Notes: generated by a model not told the origin, from the sequence alone. Numbered from the stretch's first letter, positions 33,901-44,982 are shown. The stretch: DNA of 64,000 nucleotides from Zymoseptoria tritici IPO323 (GCF_000219625.1 NC_018218.1:3968001-4032000), one strand, 5' to 3'. Program-made: numbers and translations.

Positions 33901-35176
33901 GATCATGAAAGAGCGAAGAGCATACCTCTTAAGCGACAGCAAAGCCACCGGCATTACATCTGACTTGCGTCCGCGTCTTACTTGCGTCTGCACGTTCGCC
34001 TACACCCGTTGATGATGCGAAAAGAGGGGATATATGAGATGAGGTAGACAGGCAAACAGGCAGGTAAGCAGCAGTGCCGAGCAAGGACTGGGTATCCATT
34101 GAATGGTTCGCATCTACCCACCTCGCCTCTTCGTCTCGCCTGTGCGTCCCAATGCGCTGTATGTTACTAAGAAGAGGAAGCTGGGCGCTGACACTCGCGT
34201 ATGTTGCCGCTCAGGCCGTCCGCGAAAGAGATTGAGGATTACAGTGCATCCTGTACGACATGTCTTTCATTCGCATCTGCCGTCGCCGAATCCGTTCACC
34301 TCGTATATGTATCTGCACCATCAAGGTATTCTGCGACAACGACGCCGAGCGGCTGGGACTGCTCGATCTGTCTGCTCTGCCTGCTCTGTCTGCTGGCATG
34401 TACTGGCTTCGGTGAAACCTTCAAAGTCCTTGGCTGCCGTATCGAAGTTCCACGACGTGGAGTGTTGCAGGCTCGCTGGGTCTTGACTTGTCGCTTGGAC
34501 GTCGCACTGCCACGCCGTGGGACCACTTCTCCGCATCTCCGCCCCGCCTGGGATACCATAGTAGGCATGCCATGAATTCGGTCTTCCCTGAAGTTCCCGA
34601 GTCCTGGATGTATTGAAACCTGGAGGTTCCGGATCAAGGCAATAGGGCGGCATGGCCAGGAAAGGTGCCGAGTCCGTGGAGAAGTCTTTTGAGCCTAGAG
34701 GGCGACCTATCTCAAGTCTTCCTGTGTCCAAACGTCAAAGGGCGGTAGGCTTGAGAATGATGTTTTGCAATCAAGGTCGTGGCTAGCGGTATTTCCAGCG
34801 AAGTGGAGTCGCTGGCGCCATTCGGCCCACGGCCGGACGCCAATATCTCCACCTGATGCTACAATCCCCAGTATGCCAGGATGTTGCACAATACCCTCCT
34901 ACAATTTGTTTTGCCCATGCAATAATGCGTGAAAATGTCGTTGACTTCACTTCACTTCGTAAGTCAAATTAGCGTGCCTTCCCCGATTGTGACCAAAAAT
35001 CACGACCGATGTGTTTCTCGACCTGGGACTCTAGCAGGACACTAGAACACACGAAAAGAACTTTGACAATGTTCGTACGTTTCCTGGCGGTCCGGAGCAC
35101 CATCCAAAAAGAGCAAAAAGAGAGCAGGATGAGAACAAACTCATCTTAGCCGCAGATATCGCCTTTTGAGGCAGGT
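30931..35176. other. Long gene-poor stretch, first part
   Basis: More than 4 kb hold no supportable gene. The left part is the promoter side of the Reg1-like gene. About 33299-33345 has a 16-bp unit (ATCGCTCGACTGGTCC) repeated in tandem. Near 34359 a short CTGTCTGCTCTGC repeat occurs. Local open frames have arbitrary composition. Confidence 0.5.
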
Positions 35177-35179
35177 ATA

Positions 35180-35210
35180 TGCATCAGCCGTGAATCGAAC
35201 ACGGGGCTAG
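35180..35210 (-). pseudogene. 3' fragment of tRNA-Gly
   Basis: The minus strand reads the T arm and acceptor 3' half of the same tRNA-Gly found at 44983-45107, with the T arm CCGTG-TTCGATT-CACGG, then CTGATGC and A. It stops abruptly after CTAG, where a hairpin element starts. Unlike the other locus, the T arm is uninterrupted here, so this fragment marks the exact empty site of the 54-nt insert there. Confidence 0.8.
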
Positions 35211-35313
35211 ACGACGGAGTGGGTGAAACCCGACGACAAACTCGATATTTGTTCCCGCGAAGCGGGACAAATATCGGGTTTGGAGGAAGGGTTTCGCCCA
35301 CGGAGGAGTCGTC
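35210..35313. repeat. Long imperfect hairpin (inverted repeat, ~104 bp)
   Basis: The centre is CGATATTTGTTCCCGC, a GAA loop, then GCGGGACAAATATCG, one base from perfect. Outside it, GTGGGCGAAACCC and GTGGGTGAAACCC arms and terminal GACGAC/GTCGTC pair again. It abuts the broken tRNA fragment, suggesting a small non-autonomous mobile element or a collapsed inverted repeat. Confidence 0.7.
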
Positions 35314-35340
35314 TTACTACTTCACATGGTAACCCCGATA

Positions 35341-35685
35341 GAAGAGATGATTACGTTATGCACGGCTCACGTTGTGCACGCTCTTAATCAAAGTAGCCTA
35401 AATATTAAAGCCGCCCAATTGAATCTTTATTGCATGCCGCTAATTAGCCTCTAAAATTTAGAGGGACGCGGGAAAGCATAGCGTAAACAGCGTCCTAAGG
35501 TGTATAGATAGGAATCTATATACTCTATATATTCTTTACACATGTACCTTTAAGCTCCTATACTTTCTTAGCTATGCACCGTAGGATCTTCGTGTACTCC
35601 TCTATTAAAGTTGAGGTTTCTTCGTGGATTTTGGTGAGATTTGACCGTGCATTACGTGATCCGTGCATAACGTAGTCATCTCTTC
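35341..35685. mobile_element. MITE, 345 bp, with TA target duplication
   Basis: Terminal inverted repeats of about 40 bp start GAAGAGATGA(T/C)TACG followed by TTATGCACGG; the first 25 positions match at 24 and about 36 of 40 match overall. The element is flanked by TA on both sides (35339-35340 and 35686-35687), the target preference of Tc1/mariner/pogo-type transposases. The interior is AT-rich and has no coding capacity. Confidence 0.75.
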
Positions 35686-35740
35686 TACCTCGTCACCTCT
35701 CTTCCCCGGCGCGACTTCCTTTTTTGGGTGAGTGAATATT

Positions 35741-35873
35741 TGCTACTCGCCTCTGGCTCGTAGCCTAACTGCTCGCCTATGGCTCGCAGTGCGAAGCGCT
35801 GATACTGCTCTTCGTCACGTCTGCTACTCGCCTATGGCTCGTAGCCCAACTGTTCGCCTTTGGCTCACAGTGC
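35741..35873. repeat. Two direct 52-bp repeats
   Basis: Copies at 35741-35792 and 35822-35873 differ at about five positions. Each contains two versions of an inner unit resembling CTCGCCTATGGCTCG, so the whole is a higher-order tandem array. Confidence 0.75.
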
Positions 35874-36100
35874 AAGTTGCGACGACGGAGTCGATGCACC
35901 TCACCTGAAGTGACGCCACACACCACCATCACAATGCTCGTCATCATACCACAGCACCTTCATGGTCACCTCAACCTTTGATGGAGATGGGCGGGGTGAT
36001 GGATGTCGAGTTGGTCGAGGTGGATTGGAAATTTAAGTTGAGGCTGACGGGACGGGTGTGCCTGCACCGACCCGACCGGAACCCACCCCGCATCACCTCC

Positions 36101-36310
36101 GAGTACCTGCCTCGATCATCTCTTCAAACTGCAATACTCCAATCCAATCAGGACCACCTCGTGCGGTGCATTTCATACGACAGCGTCGAAGCACCTTACC
36201 GACAAGATCTTGAGACCAACGATCCCTAGTGCAAACCTCCCCAATTCCCCGCGCAACGTTCACCGTACAAGTCTCGCTTGGCTGGCTTGGATGGCGGAAG
36301 CACTGAGGCA
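36101..36310 (-). repeat. ~215-bp dispersed repeat, intergenic copy
   Basis: Read on the minus strand this aligns over its full length with the insert in DUF3435 intron 9 (42363-42581). Shared blocks include CATCCAAGCCA, ACGGTGAA(C/A)GTTGCGCG, ACGAGGTGGTCCTGATTGG and TTGCAGTTTGA. Ends have short inverted repeats (about GCCTC/GAGGC here, GTACCTCC/GGAGGTAC in the other copy), suggesting a MITE-like element. Confidence 0.75.
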
Positions 36311-36361
36311 CTATCTTGATCTCACTGTCTTCACCTCTCCTCGGTGCACGTAGCTCACCTC

Positions 36362-36754
36362 ATGCAGCTCATACCGGACACCTTCATAGCGCCTTTCTCC
36401 TTCCGGCGCGCATTCCCCGGAAATCTCGCAGACTGCAAAGGCTTTCCGAAACACGACACCCCGCCCGGAGGAGTGCTGCTCACCGCCAAATACGGAACGG
36501 CATACGATCCGAAAAGCAAGAGATGGATCAACGTGCACAATGCATGGCGGAGGGATGGAAGACGGACGTCAACACACCAAAAGACAAAAGACATACCACT
36601 TCATGCACATGTCGAGCAGAATATCAGACAGGACTTCAACATTGCACGAGAAAATCACGACGAGGAAACCGTAAAATTGGTGAATGCGAATGGATACAGT
36701 ACTGAGTATGATGTCCACATTCACAATGGTCTCACAGCCCGAGTTGCCTTTTGA
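36362..36754 (+). CDS. Doubtful small hypothetical protein
   Basis: This 130-codon frame from an ATG at 36362 has mixed charged and polar composition (PPGGVLLTAKYGTAYDPKSK, then RWINVHNAWRR). It shows no signal peptide, TM segment or known motif. It lies next to a repeat copy in a gene-poor zone. It may be a real orphan gene or chance; I favour neither strongly. Confidence 0.25.
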   Translation: MQLIPDTFIAPFSFRRAFPGNLADCKGFPKHDTPPGGVLLTAKYGTAYDPKSKRWINVHNAWRRDGRRTSTHQKTKDIPLHAHVEQNIRQDFNIARENHDEETVKLVNANGYSTEYDVHIHNGLTARVAF

Positions 36755-37061
36755 GGGGTGATGATGGACTGCGAGTGTTTTCTGGTTGATGGACAGCCTT
36801 TGTGGGCCGCCGATGTGAGACATCACATGACCACGAGAATTGAAGGATGCGCAATTGTCGGTGCGTGGCCGATGTGCGTAAATGTTGTCGATCCGAGCGG
36901 CGCAGAAGGCCGATCCTGAATGCCGAGGCAGTCATATGTTGTGCATGCGAATAGATGCTGGTGTCTGCTGTGTGTGTGGATGTGCTGGAATGGTGGTCGG
37001 TGCTGTTGTTGGAGATGGTGATGGTGCTGGGTCCGTCGATGGTGGTCATTATCAAGCAGCC
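36755..37061. other. Short intergenic, convergent side
   Basis: 3' flank of the gene ending at 37062. GT/TG-rich patches, no feature recognised. Confidence 0.5.
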
Positions 37062-38607
37062 TCAAAGGTCCTCCTCCTCCACCACCGGCTCCTCCTCCTC
37101 CTCCTCCTCCTCCTCCTCCTGCTGCTCATCTCCATCACCGCCGACGATCTTCTTGGAAGTACGAGTGGCTGCACGGGACTTGCGCTGGCGCTTGGAGGTC
37201 TCGTCGTTCTCGTCGTCATCAGTCGGAGCACCACGCTTCATGCCGACTTTCGATCCACCTCCCGAAGCCTTGGGCACAGCTGGGGTCTTCGACTTCGCCT
37301 TCGGCTTCGGCGCAGCGACCTTGCTCTTAGGGACCTTGTTAGTTGGCGAATCCTTCGAGGGTGAAGCCGCATCCTGACCCACAGCGGCGGCACCCGACTT
37401 GATCAATGTCACCCAAACAGAGAGCAGTCCCTCACTGCTCATCGACTCCAAGATCGCGATCACGGGATGAGCCTCGGCCTCAGGGCCGTCTGCCGAGAAC
37501 TCCGCCTTCACTCTGTCCACGAACCGCTTCGCCTGCTTGCCTCCGGCGCTCGGCGCGGTCTCGGTCTTGAGCGGGGTTTGGCGGTCGTCGTTGACGAACG
37601 TGCGGAACTGGTCCTCAAGGAGACCCTTGAATGGGACGAGCATCTCCACCGCTGTAGTGTCCTTCTCGCTCAGCTTCTTGACGCCTCCAGCCGCTATGCC
37701 ACAAGAATGGTCAGCGAGTCCATTCACGGCATATGGATATGGTGTTGTTCAAGACTTACAATTCGGAACAAGCATCTGGACAAGCGACTTGTAGAAGATA
37801 CCCTTGGCTGTAGGGGACAACTGGTCGAGCTGCGCCTTCAAGAACTCCTTGACATCGTTGCCGGCAGCCGCGACCAATTGGTTGACGAACTCAGTGGACT
37901 GCTTAGTCAAGTTGGCGCCTGCACGAGTGGTTGGCTTGCCGTTGGGACCGCGGTCCTTCCTCTTGAGATCCTTGGTGAACGCGGTCATCACGGTGTTGAT
38001 CAACGGCTGGTGGTCATTGGTGATGGATTTGGCGATGGCAGCCTCATCGGAGGTGTAATCGCCAACCTTGTTGACCTTGGCCGCTGCCTTGGATCTTGCA
38101 GATGTCAGCAACGATGATGCTCTGAAATGGAAGACTGCTGAACATGGTGCGCTTACCCGCCAATCTGAGACATGGCCAGTCCGGTCAGCGCGCTGAGTTG
38201 CAGACCCATGGTATCCATGCGCTGAGCCTGGATGGCCTCCGCGGCGGAGTAGATACCGGGATCGGCAGCGCTGGGCCACCCGGGTCCCTGGGTGATGTCG
38301 CCGAGAGTCAACTGAGGATACCTGGTGATGATAATTAGTCAGGGCATTACACCTCGCGCGAAGGCGGAGGATGTGAACAAGAGACATACTCGTCGGGGTC
38401 CATGCCCGTCACAGGTGCGGGCGACTCCGGCTCAAGGCCTGGGCTACGCGTCACTGCAGAAAGTGGGCTGGGGTTGTTGGGGTTGCCGACGGTTGGCGTC
38501 AACTTCGGCGCGGTGTCGATGCTCAAGTTGGGCTTCTTGCCGGTAGGCGTGGTCGCCGCGCCCGTCGACGTGCGCTTCGAGGGAGATCCTGGGCGAGGAG
38601 AAGTCAT
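37062..38607 (-). CDS. Unknown protein with Lys-rich then Glu-rich C-terminus
   Basis: Four exons: 38607-38390, 38321-38157, 38094-37760 and 37693-37062, giving 449 residues. Introns of 68, 62 and 66 nt have good donors (GTATGT, GTAAGC, GTAAGT) and the joins keep frame (DPDE-YPQLTLGDI, SQIGG-SKAAAKVNK, LVPN-SAGGVKKL). The N-terminus is Ser/Pro/Thr-rich. The middle (residues about 75-330) is helical and compact, with ALTGLAMSQIGG, TAFTKDLKRKDRGPNGKPTT and FVNQLVAAAGNDVKEFLKA. The C-terminus is basic (SKVAAPKPKAKSKTPAVPK, SKRQRKSRAATRTSKK) and ends in a run of Glu and DL. A nuclear, chromatin-associated role would fit the tail composition, but no domain supports it. I recognise no family. Confidence 0.8.
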
Positions 38608-40317
38608 TGCGATGAGACAGAGCTTCTGGTTGGCTTTGAGTGTTGATGCAAATGGTGGCAAGGTTGTGAGTGCGGTGGAATGCAATGAACGGGAGGGTTT
38701 TTGCAATTTGAGTGAAGCCTTGAATTCGGTTATGGTGGAAGAGAAGGTGGAAGAGAAGGACAACGAAAAGTGGCAAAGACGTTGCTCCGTCAAAGGTTTG
38801 CACGCGATTGCCGGACTCACCGAGAATTTGCGAACGACCTGCTCGGCGAGGAAGCGTTTGAGCAAACCGGTCCTGTCTTTGACGACGCAGCCTCCCCATC
38901 CTGCAGCGCAGCAGGGCGGACAAACACCAAACGGACATTTGCAAGGAGCTCGCAGCTGTTCGACAGCCGACATGCAGTGCATGTTTGAGCAAGTTGGCGT
39001 TTGAACAAACTGCTGCCATCTGGCCTTTGCACTGCTGCAACAGCACAGCGGACCATCGCGACTCGGGCGTTTGCAAGAATTGCGCCACACTTCGTCAGTC
39101 TTTGCAAATACCTCACGAATATGCTCGCTGGATCTCTGGAATCTATTTGTATGGAGCACTGCGAAGCTACCTAACTATTGAACTGGCGTGCTGAAGTCAT
39201 GAACCGACTGGTGTCTTCGCTCCATGAAGCCGAAAAGTCGTCCTCTTCACGACATGCTTGGACGCTTGACTCTCGGTCTCGGCTTGCCGCCCGCAAAATG
39301 CGGAGGCACTGCCGAACATCACACACTTCGACGAATCCATCGTTCTCGTTTTCGAGGTTGTTCGTCAATGGCGGTGTCGACGTGTATCAAACGGACCGTA
39401 GCCGCCGCCCCCAGCAACGGACCAGCGGGCATTGCGTGGGAGACCCCGCTCAGCTTCCGTGCCTGGCATTGACGGGGCGGTGTGGATGGGACTATCCACC
39501 ACGATCAATCTCGGCGACAAAGCCGTGGCGGGTAGCCACACTTTGCAAGCCAGCGCCTGGCTCATCTGTTGCCAGCGCGGACATTTGCTGCGAGATGCCG
39601 AAATGATGCAGCTTCATCGTTCTCGTTTCTGCAACGAAGGCGGTGGGCCGCCGTCATGACACTGGCCGTACAATCCGGACTTGCGCAGCGGCAGCACTCA
39701 TTCGGCGACAACGCTGATGTCCGATGCATGAGGCTATCCATTGCTTGGTGTCCAATCTCGGGATGTGGATCTGATGCACGAGCAGGCTTGTCTGTGCAAC
39801 TCGAGACGCATGCAGTCGTTTGAAGGATACACACGATCTGGTGACGCGCTCAAAGTTGATGTGTCACTTTCTATGGGTGCCGTCCATTGCCGCTCTGGGA
39901 ACGTGCGTCCATCGACAATGACTGAATGGCATTGTTTTGCGCACCGCTTTTGCCGTCCCGCTGCTCGCACGTCGCACTACAGCTTCTTGTGGTGAAGGCG
40001 ATGACTATATTCGCATCGGTGACTGTTGAATCCTCTGTGCGCAGCTGTTCTGGACTCGAGCCGCGAAACTGAATTCATGCACTGTCTTTGTCGCCTTGCG
40101 TAACGTGGTACGCTTGGAGGAATTCTGCACATGCTCGGGTTGTAATGTCCAATCGCGAAGGTGGGGAGGTCTATTCTTGTCGTCAAGCTACAGTCCGCAG
40201 AAAAAGATGGGCGGTTGTCCGGTTGTCAGAGTCTGTGTTAAGTAACCTCGCATCACCACTTCACCCAGGTTTCCTACACCAGCTGTGCATTTCAGTCAAC
40301 CTTCATGAATCCAAGTC
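38608..40317. other. Intergenic, about 1.7 kb, divergent promoters
   Basis: It separates a minus and a plus gene. Words such as GTTTGAGCAA and GTTTGAACAA recur at 38857-39020. No gene, RNA or mobile-element end was found, and nothing like a Starship terminus was seen upstream of the DUF3435 gene. Confidence 0.5.
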
Positions 40318-43300
40318 ATGACAGGTAGAGTCAGACGTGGTGCCGGAGGCAAAGTCCCTATTCCCAGGAACTACTCGAAGCGACAGACACTGACCGATCG
40401 TTTGGATGGTTTGCGGAAAGCTCCAGACAGTAAGTTTTCACCTGCGTGCGCAAGGTCTCTCCCGGGCAATGCTCAAGAATGGCGAGATTCAAACAACGTT
40501 CGTTCAAACAACATGCTGATCCCCGTGTACAGGCGAGCGACTCGAAGTGTTCGAACAGACTGCGAAAGAGTCCAAAGCCTTCAAAGGTTTCCGCCATCAT
40601 GCGGCGAAGGTAGGTGACCTTCCACCCCTTTCAGCTCTACTCTCATTCTCCAGTGACGCAACTAACAACATGGTTGACAGACGCAATCTCGACAGGATCA
40701 TCACCTCAGACAGTTCAAAGACTGGATGGCCATGAAGGAAGGTACGCAGCCCTCCAGCAGCAGCAGCAACAGTCGAACCTACGCCATCCGGTGTGGCCGC
40801 ACAGTCGATGGCTAACGTATCGAAACAGGCAAGGAGGTGGACGATTTCGAAGAAGAAGACTTACTGGAGATCTGCTTCCCACGAGATGACGATGGCCAGG
40901 TGGCGGAGAACATCCGCCAGTTCCTGATCGTGACTTACCACAAGACAGCGCCGAGATCTCGCTTGACTGGTGAACGAATTTCCTATCGCTCACTGACCAA
41001 GTTCCGAGACTCGCTCTTCTTCTGGGCGAGGTAAGTACACTTGCTTCCACGCTTCTCTTCCGCTGTCATCCAACCAAGATACTTCGTACCCGAATGTCGA
41101 ACGAACGTATGCTAACATGCTCTACGTAGGTACTTCGCACATCAGCGTGGAGATACTGCTCCGGACGCGCGTCTTCTGTTCCACCATGCGGCCGAAGCTA
41201 TGCGTGCTGTCATCAAGAGTGACCCGGATCCGGTCCCGGAGATATCGAAACAAACAATGTGAGAATGCTCATCGCCTTGCCTTTACTCCCACCTCATCAG
41301 TCGACCATACAATCTACACGCTTCCCATACCTTCAAATACCCACTTCAGAGCGATGTCAAGCACCTTGTCCCATGCCGCATTCATCTTGCGTGAGGCCAG
41401 CCTGCATCTTGTCGGTCCTCGTCTCTCCTCCTCATCCCTCCTACCCTGCGTCTTTGCCGATCTGTGGACCTTTCGGCATGTCGAACATTCCTGGGACTCA
41501 CTTCGCGTGGACACTCGCTTACTCAATTTGTGGTGGTTTAGGAAGAGCTTCATCGGTCTGTCAGAGCTCCGAGTGCTCAAGGACTTCGTAATGAGCACGT
41601 CGCGTGATATTGAATATGCCGAGCAGCACCTGGCTGCTTGGGACATTGCACGTTTGACAGCCTGTCGCCCGGGCAGCATCTGCAAGTCAGGCCGAGGTAC
41701 GTGGCATTCAATTGCCTGACTGTATTCGCGTATCTGACGTGACAAAGCTACACCTTTGCGGTGGATCGATATTGAGTTTCAGAGGGATGGCGAGACTGGC
41801 AGGTTCAAACTGATCATACATTTCTGGAATCTTGCCATCAAGAAACCCGAGGTGAGCCTCCGGCACAACATAACGTAGAAGACTGCTGTCTAACCTCGCT
41901 GCAGGACCCAGAGCGCCCAGAAGCCGAGAGAAGTTCCGATGCCAGGTGAGCAACAATCACAACTTGGCCTCCATCCTTTCATCGACGTTACTATCTTCGT
42001 TCTCGAGCTCAAAGCGCGCCCTCCAAGCCACTCAGGTGCAAGGCGTGCTGTGCAATTTGAGTGGAATCACGGAGGTAATATACTGATTTGACTCACCAGA
42101 CACGTTGAACTCCCCTCGCCCGAGCCGGCCAACTTGACCTTCTCGGCTGCCCATCGCCTTCTCGTCATCGCTATTCGACGCGGCATCCTGCAAGACATTG
42201 ACACCATCGAGGATCTCATGGCGTACACCGGAAAGAACATCAAGATCAAGCCCGAGTTCCGGGAAGACTATCTCTTCTACCGTGGGAAGCCGAAGGGTAT
42301 GGGTATCGACATGAAGCACCCTCTGACTGTAACAGCACTTGATCAGTAAGTTCCTGACCACTGTACCTCCGTGCTTCCGCTTAAACTGCACCATCCAAGC
42401 CACCCAAGCGATACCTGCACGGTGAAAGTTGCGCGAAAAGTTGGGGAGATGTGCGTCAGGATCGTTGCTCATACGGTCTTGGGGCAATGTTTCTCTACGT
42501 TTCCGTGTGACATGCACCGGACGAGGTGGTCCTGATTGGTTTGGTTCGGAGTGTTGCAGTTTGAGCGGAATGATGGAGGTACCACGTCCGTCTCTTATGC
42601 CGCAGTCGCTGATCTCTTCCGTTCACTACAGGTTCTTGAAGAGATGCTGCTTCGCAGTTGGCTTCACCCAGCAAGCGATCGGGATGACCAGTATTCGTCG
42701 TCGTGCATCGTCCGATCTCGTCGCTCGGATCGGCACGGAGCAAACCCGCAGAATTCTGGTGCGTGAAAATTTTCTCGACTTGGAAGCGTCCACAATGCTA
42801 ATGCTGTTCTGTCAGGGTCATGCACCAGACACATTCACCTTGGAGAGATACTACCTCTTCATGGGTCCGATGATGAACCAGACTGGTTTACTGATGGACG
42901 AGGGCGACGACGTTCAGTTCAAGGAGATCTACCGCAAGCGATGGGCGCCCATGGTCACGTCCAAGATCGACGACCCGGCAATCAAGCGTACCAGAGGCGC
43001 TGCACTCCGCGCAATGACCGACAGGCTCGTTCTCGCAGATCCGGAGACACCGAACTGCACGACCGAGCAAGAGCGTCGGAACTACCGCGCTCGACTTCGA
43101 CTTCACGCCCACCGAGCATTGCTTGAGCACGAAAAGCAAGAGTCTGAGCAGAATCTGACTCAAGAGCAGTTCGAGCAACGTGTCAGCTCCCTGGAGGCCT
43201 CCACCTTCGCTGACGCTGTCCTCAAGCGTGCTCTCGAGCTGCGCAAAGCTGGCGACGACAGCGCCCGGTTCCAGTCGGAAGGCAACTTTGTGCCCGAAGA

Positions 43301-44529
43301 AGACGACGAGGAGGAAGATACCGAGCCAGAGCAAGACCTCGAATCTGGCGAGACTGAAGTGCCTACCGACGGTGGACCCATCAGGCTCACATTCGAGTCT
43401 GAGCTTGACGAGGAAGCGGCGGATGGAGATGTGGTTCAGGAGTCCAGCGAACTATCGTACCAAGATTACGCCACCGCCTTCATGGACATCATGCTCCACA
43501 ACCTCGAGTCCACCGAAACCGCCTGGAAAGATCGCCTCGACAAGACCTGCCCTACCTGTCAGGAAGACTTCACCGTCTCGGAGGATGTAAAGGTAAAATC
43601 CTCCATGTACCCACTTGCCCGCCACCTCGTTCATCACTGACCACTTTCCAGTCCAAGGAGTTCACGAGCCAGTCTCATCTCGACATTCACCTCGCCAGCA
43701 ACTTTCATACGCCGTTGGTTCGCTTCCAACGCATGGTGGACAATGAAGCAGCCGAGCACGAGGATGGTCTCTATCAATGCCCATACTGCTACAATGCTGA
43801 TGAAGATCGACTGAATCATTACGCGGAACAGGGCATTGACCCACCGTCATCCGACTTCACTTCCAGAGCAGCTCTCGAGACTCACGTCAAAGAGAGCTCG
43901 CATCTCACCGATGGCCAGAAGCACGATTCGCTCAAGGAGGACGATGGCTGGTATGACACAGTCTTCTATCCCAAGCAGCTCAAGTCCACATCCAAGAAGC
44001 GCCATCTCAAGGGTGTCAAGGAGCTGGAAAAGCTCGGCATCAAGTACACGAGGATTGCTGCCCTAGGTGGCTCCGGAGTGGTAAGGCTGTCTTCTTGTGT
44101 TGGAGTTCGATATGAATCACAACTAACATAACACAGCGCCACAAGACAATCCCAGGCGCCGTCACAGGTGCGGAGGCATCTGGCATGCATCCCAGATTCG
44201 CCAACCTTGTTTCTAGCAGCTCTGCCGCTGCGGGCGACGGTCGACTGGCCAGACTGACAGTCACTGGTGTTCCTCTCGCTGGTCTACCTCCGCATGTGCA
44301 GGGACTCGTTTCCTACCGTCACATAGCCGGATCGACGGCAGCTGGTGAGGTCGAGGATGATGAAGGCGAGGAGGAGGACCATGACGAGGACGCGGACGAG
44401 GACGAGGACGAGGACGAGGATGAGATGATGACTGGCGTCGGCAGCATGCAGCAAGATCCGATTGAGATCGGAGATGACGATGGCAGCAGCAGCTTGGATG
44501 ATGACGAGGACATGGATATGGATGGCTGA
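40318..44529 (+). CDS. DUF3435 tyrosine-recombinase-like protein (Starship captain family)
   Basis: Thirteen exons: 40318-40429, 40533-40609, 40681-40741, 40829-41030, 41130-41258, 41542-41696, 41748-41851, 41905-41945, 42100-42345, 42632-42758, 42816-43592, 43652-44080 and 44137-44529. All keep frame, giving 950 residues; exon 6's left edge is the least certain. DUF3435 proteins are tyrosine recombinases, and some are captains of Starship elements. Candidate catalytic residues are present: Arg236 (LTACRPGSI), Arg398 (MTSIRRRAS), His420 (LGHAPDTF) and Tyr430 or Tyr431 (LERYY). The N-terminal half is helical (HHLRQFKDWMAMKEG, TGERISYRSLTKFRDSLFFW). After a Glu-rich linker come zinc-finger-like pairs: Cys663/Cys666 with His686/His690, and CPYC further on. 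The C-terminus is very acidic. Introns 8 and 9 carry copies of a dispersed repeat. Neighbours are housekeeping genes, so it is probably a lone or domesticated member. Confidence 0.82.
42020..42079 (+). repeat. Short deleted copy of the ~215-bp repeat (DUF3435 intron 8)
   Basis: Inside the 154-nt intron 41946-42099. CTCCAAGCCACTCAGG resembles the left part of the repeat and GTGCAATTTGAGTGGAAT, then CACGGAGGTA, the right end. The centre is missing, so it looks like an internal-deletion derivative. Confidence 0.6.
42363..42581 (+). repeat. ~215-bp dispersed repeat inside DUF3435 intron 9
   Basis: It occupies most of the 286-nt intron 42346-42631, starting 17 nt after the donor and ending about 50 nt before the acceptor. 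Bounded by GTACCTCC and GGAGGTAC inverted ends. It matches the intergenic copy at 36101-36310 in the opposite chromosomal orientation. Confidence 0.75.
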
Positions 44530-44982
44530 GAGCCAGTTCGCTTCCGTCTTTCGTTGTTCGCGTCGCCAAAAGTTTCGGTTGTGCGCTCGGTATATTATCT
44601 TGACAGACTCAATGAATGACGAAACGATGCTCTTCCCCAAAGTCTCCTCCTTCCTTGTCTTGACAGTGTAGGTATCTGATTAATGCCGCCGACCCTTCAA
44701 AATTTCAATACCATTGAAGCAGGCACCACCTCACCGCCAAGCTACTTGTTGGAAATCGGAACGCCCGCCCTTGAAATCCCGCCCAAATCGTTCCAATTTC
44801 GAACCAAGCTGCAAGTAAATGCAAGTCCAAAAAGCAGAACTCAGGACGAGAACAATCCACAGCAAAACTCACGACCAGAGCAAAAGTCCAAAAGCAGAAA
44901 TCTCGACCCTTCGTAGGAGCAAAAAGAAGTGCACCTGAGATTTATCTCAGAACGTCGCATATGCCTGCCGTGAGGAGGAATG
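44530..44982. other. Intergenic, tRNA 3' flank
   Basis: Contains a 16-nt palindrome CTGAGATTTATCTCAG (44934-44949). An A5 run on the plus strand at 44921-44925 would be a T5 Pol III terminator for the tRNA gene. Repeated CCAAAAAGCAGAA-like words resemble the 3' flank of the tRNA fragment near 35105. Confidence 0.5.

Noticed and set aside
34103..34486. 127-codon plus-strand frame
   Set aside because: Contains a simple CTGTCTGCTCTGC repeat and no motif; other frames through the same DNA are equally long.
37079..37118. CTC-repeat as a free microsatellite
   Set aside because: It encodes the poly-Glu tail of the gene at 37062-38607, so it is coding sequence.
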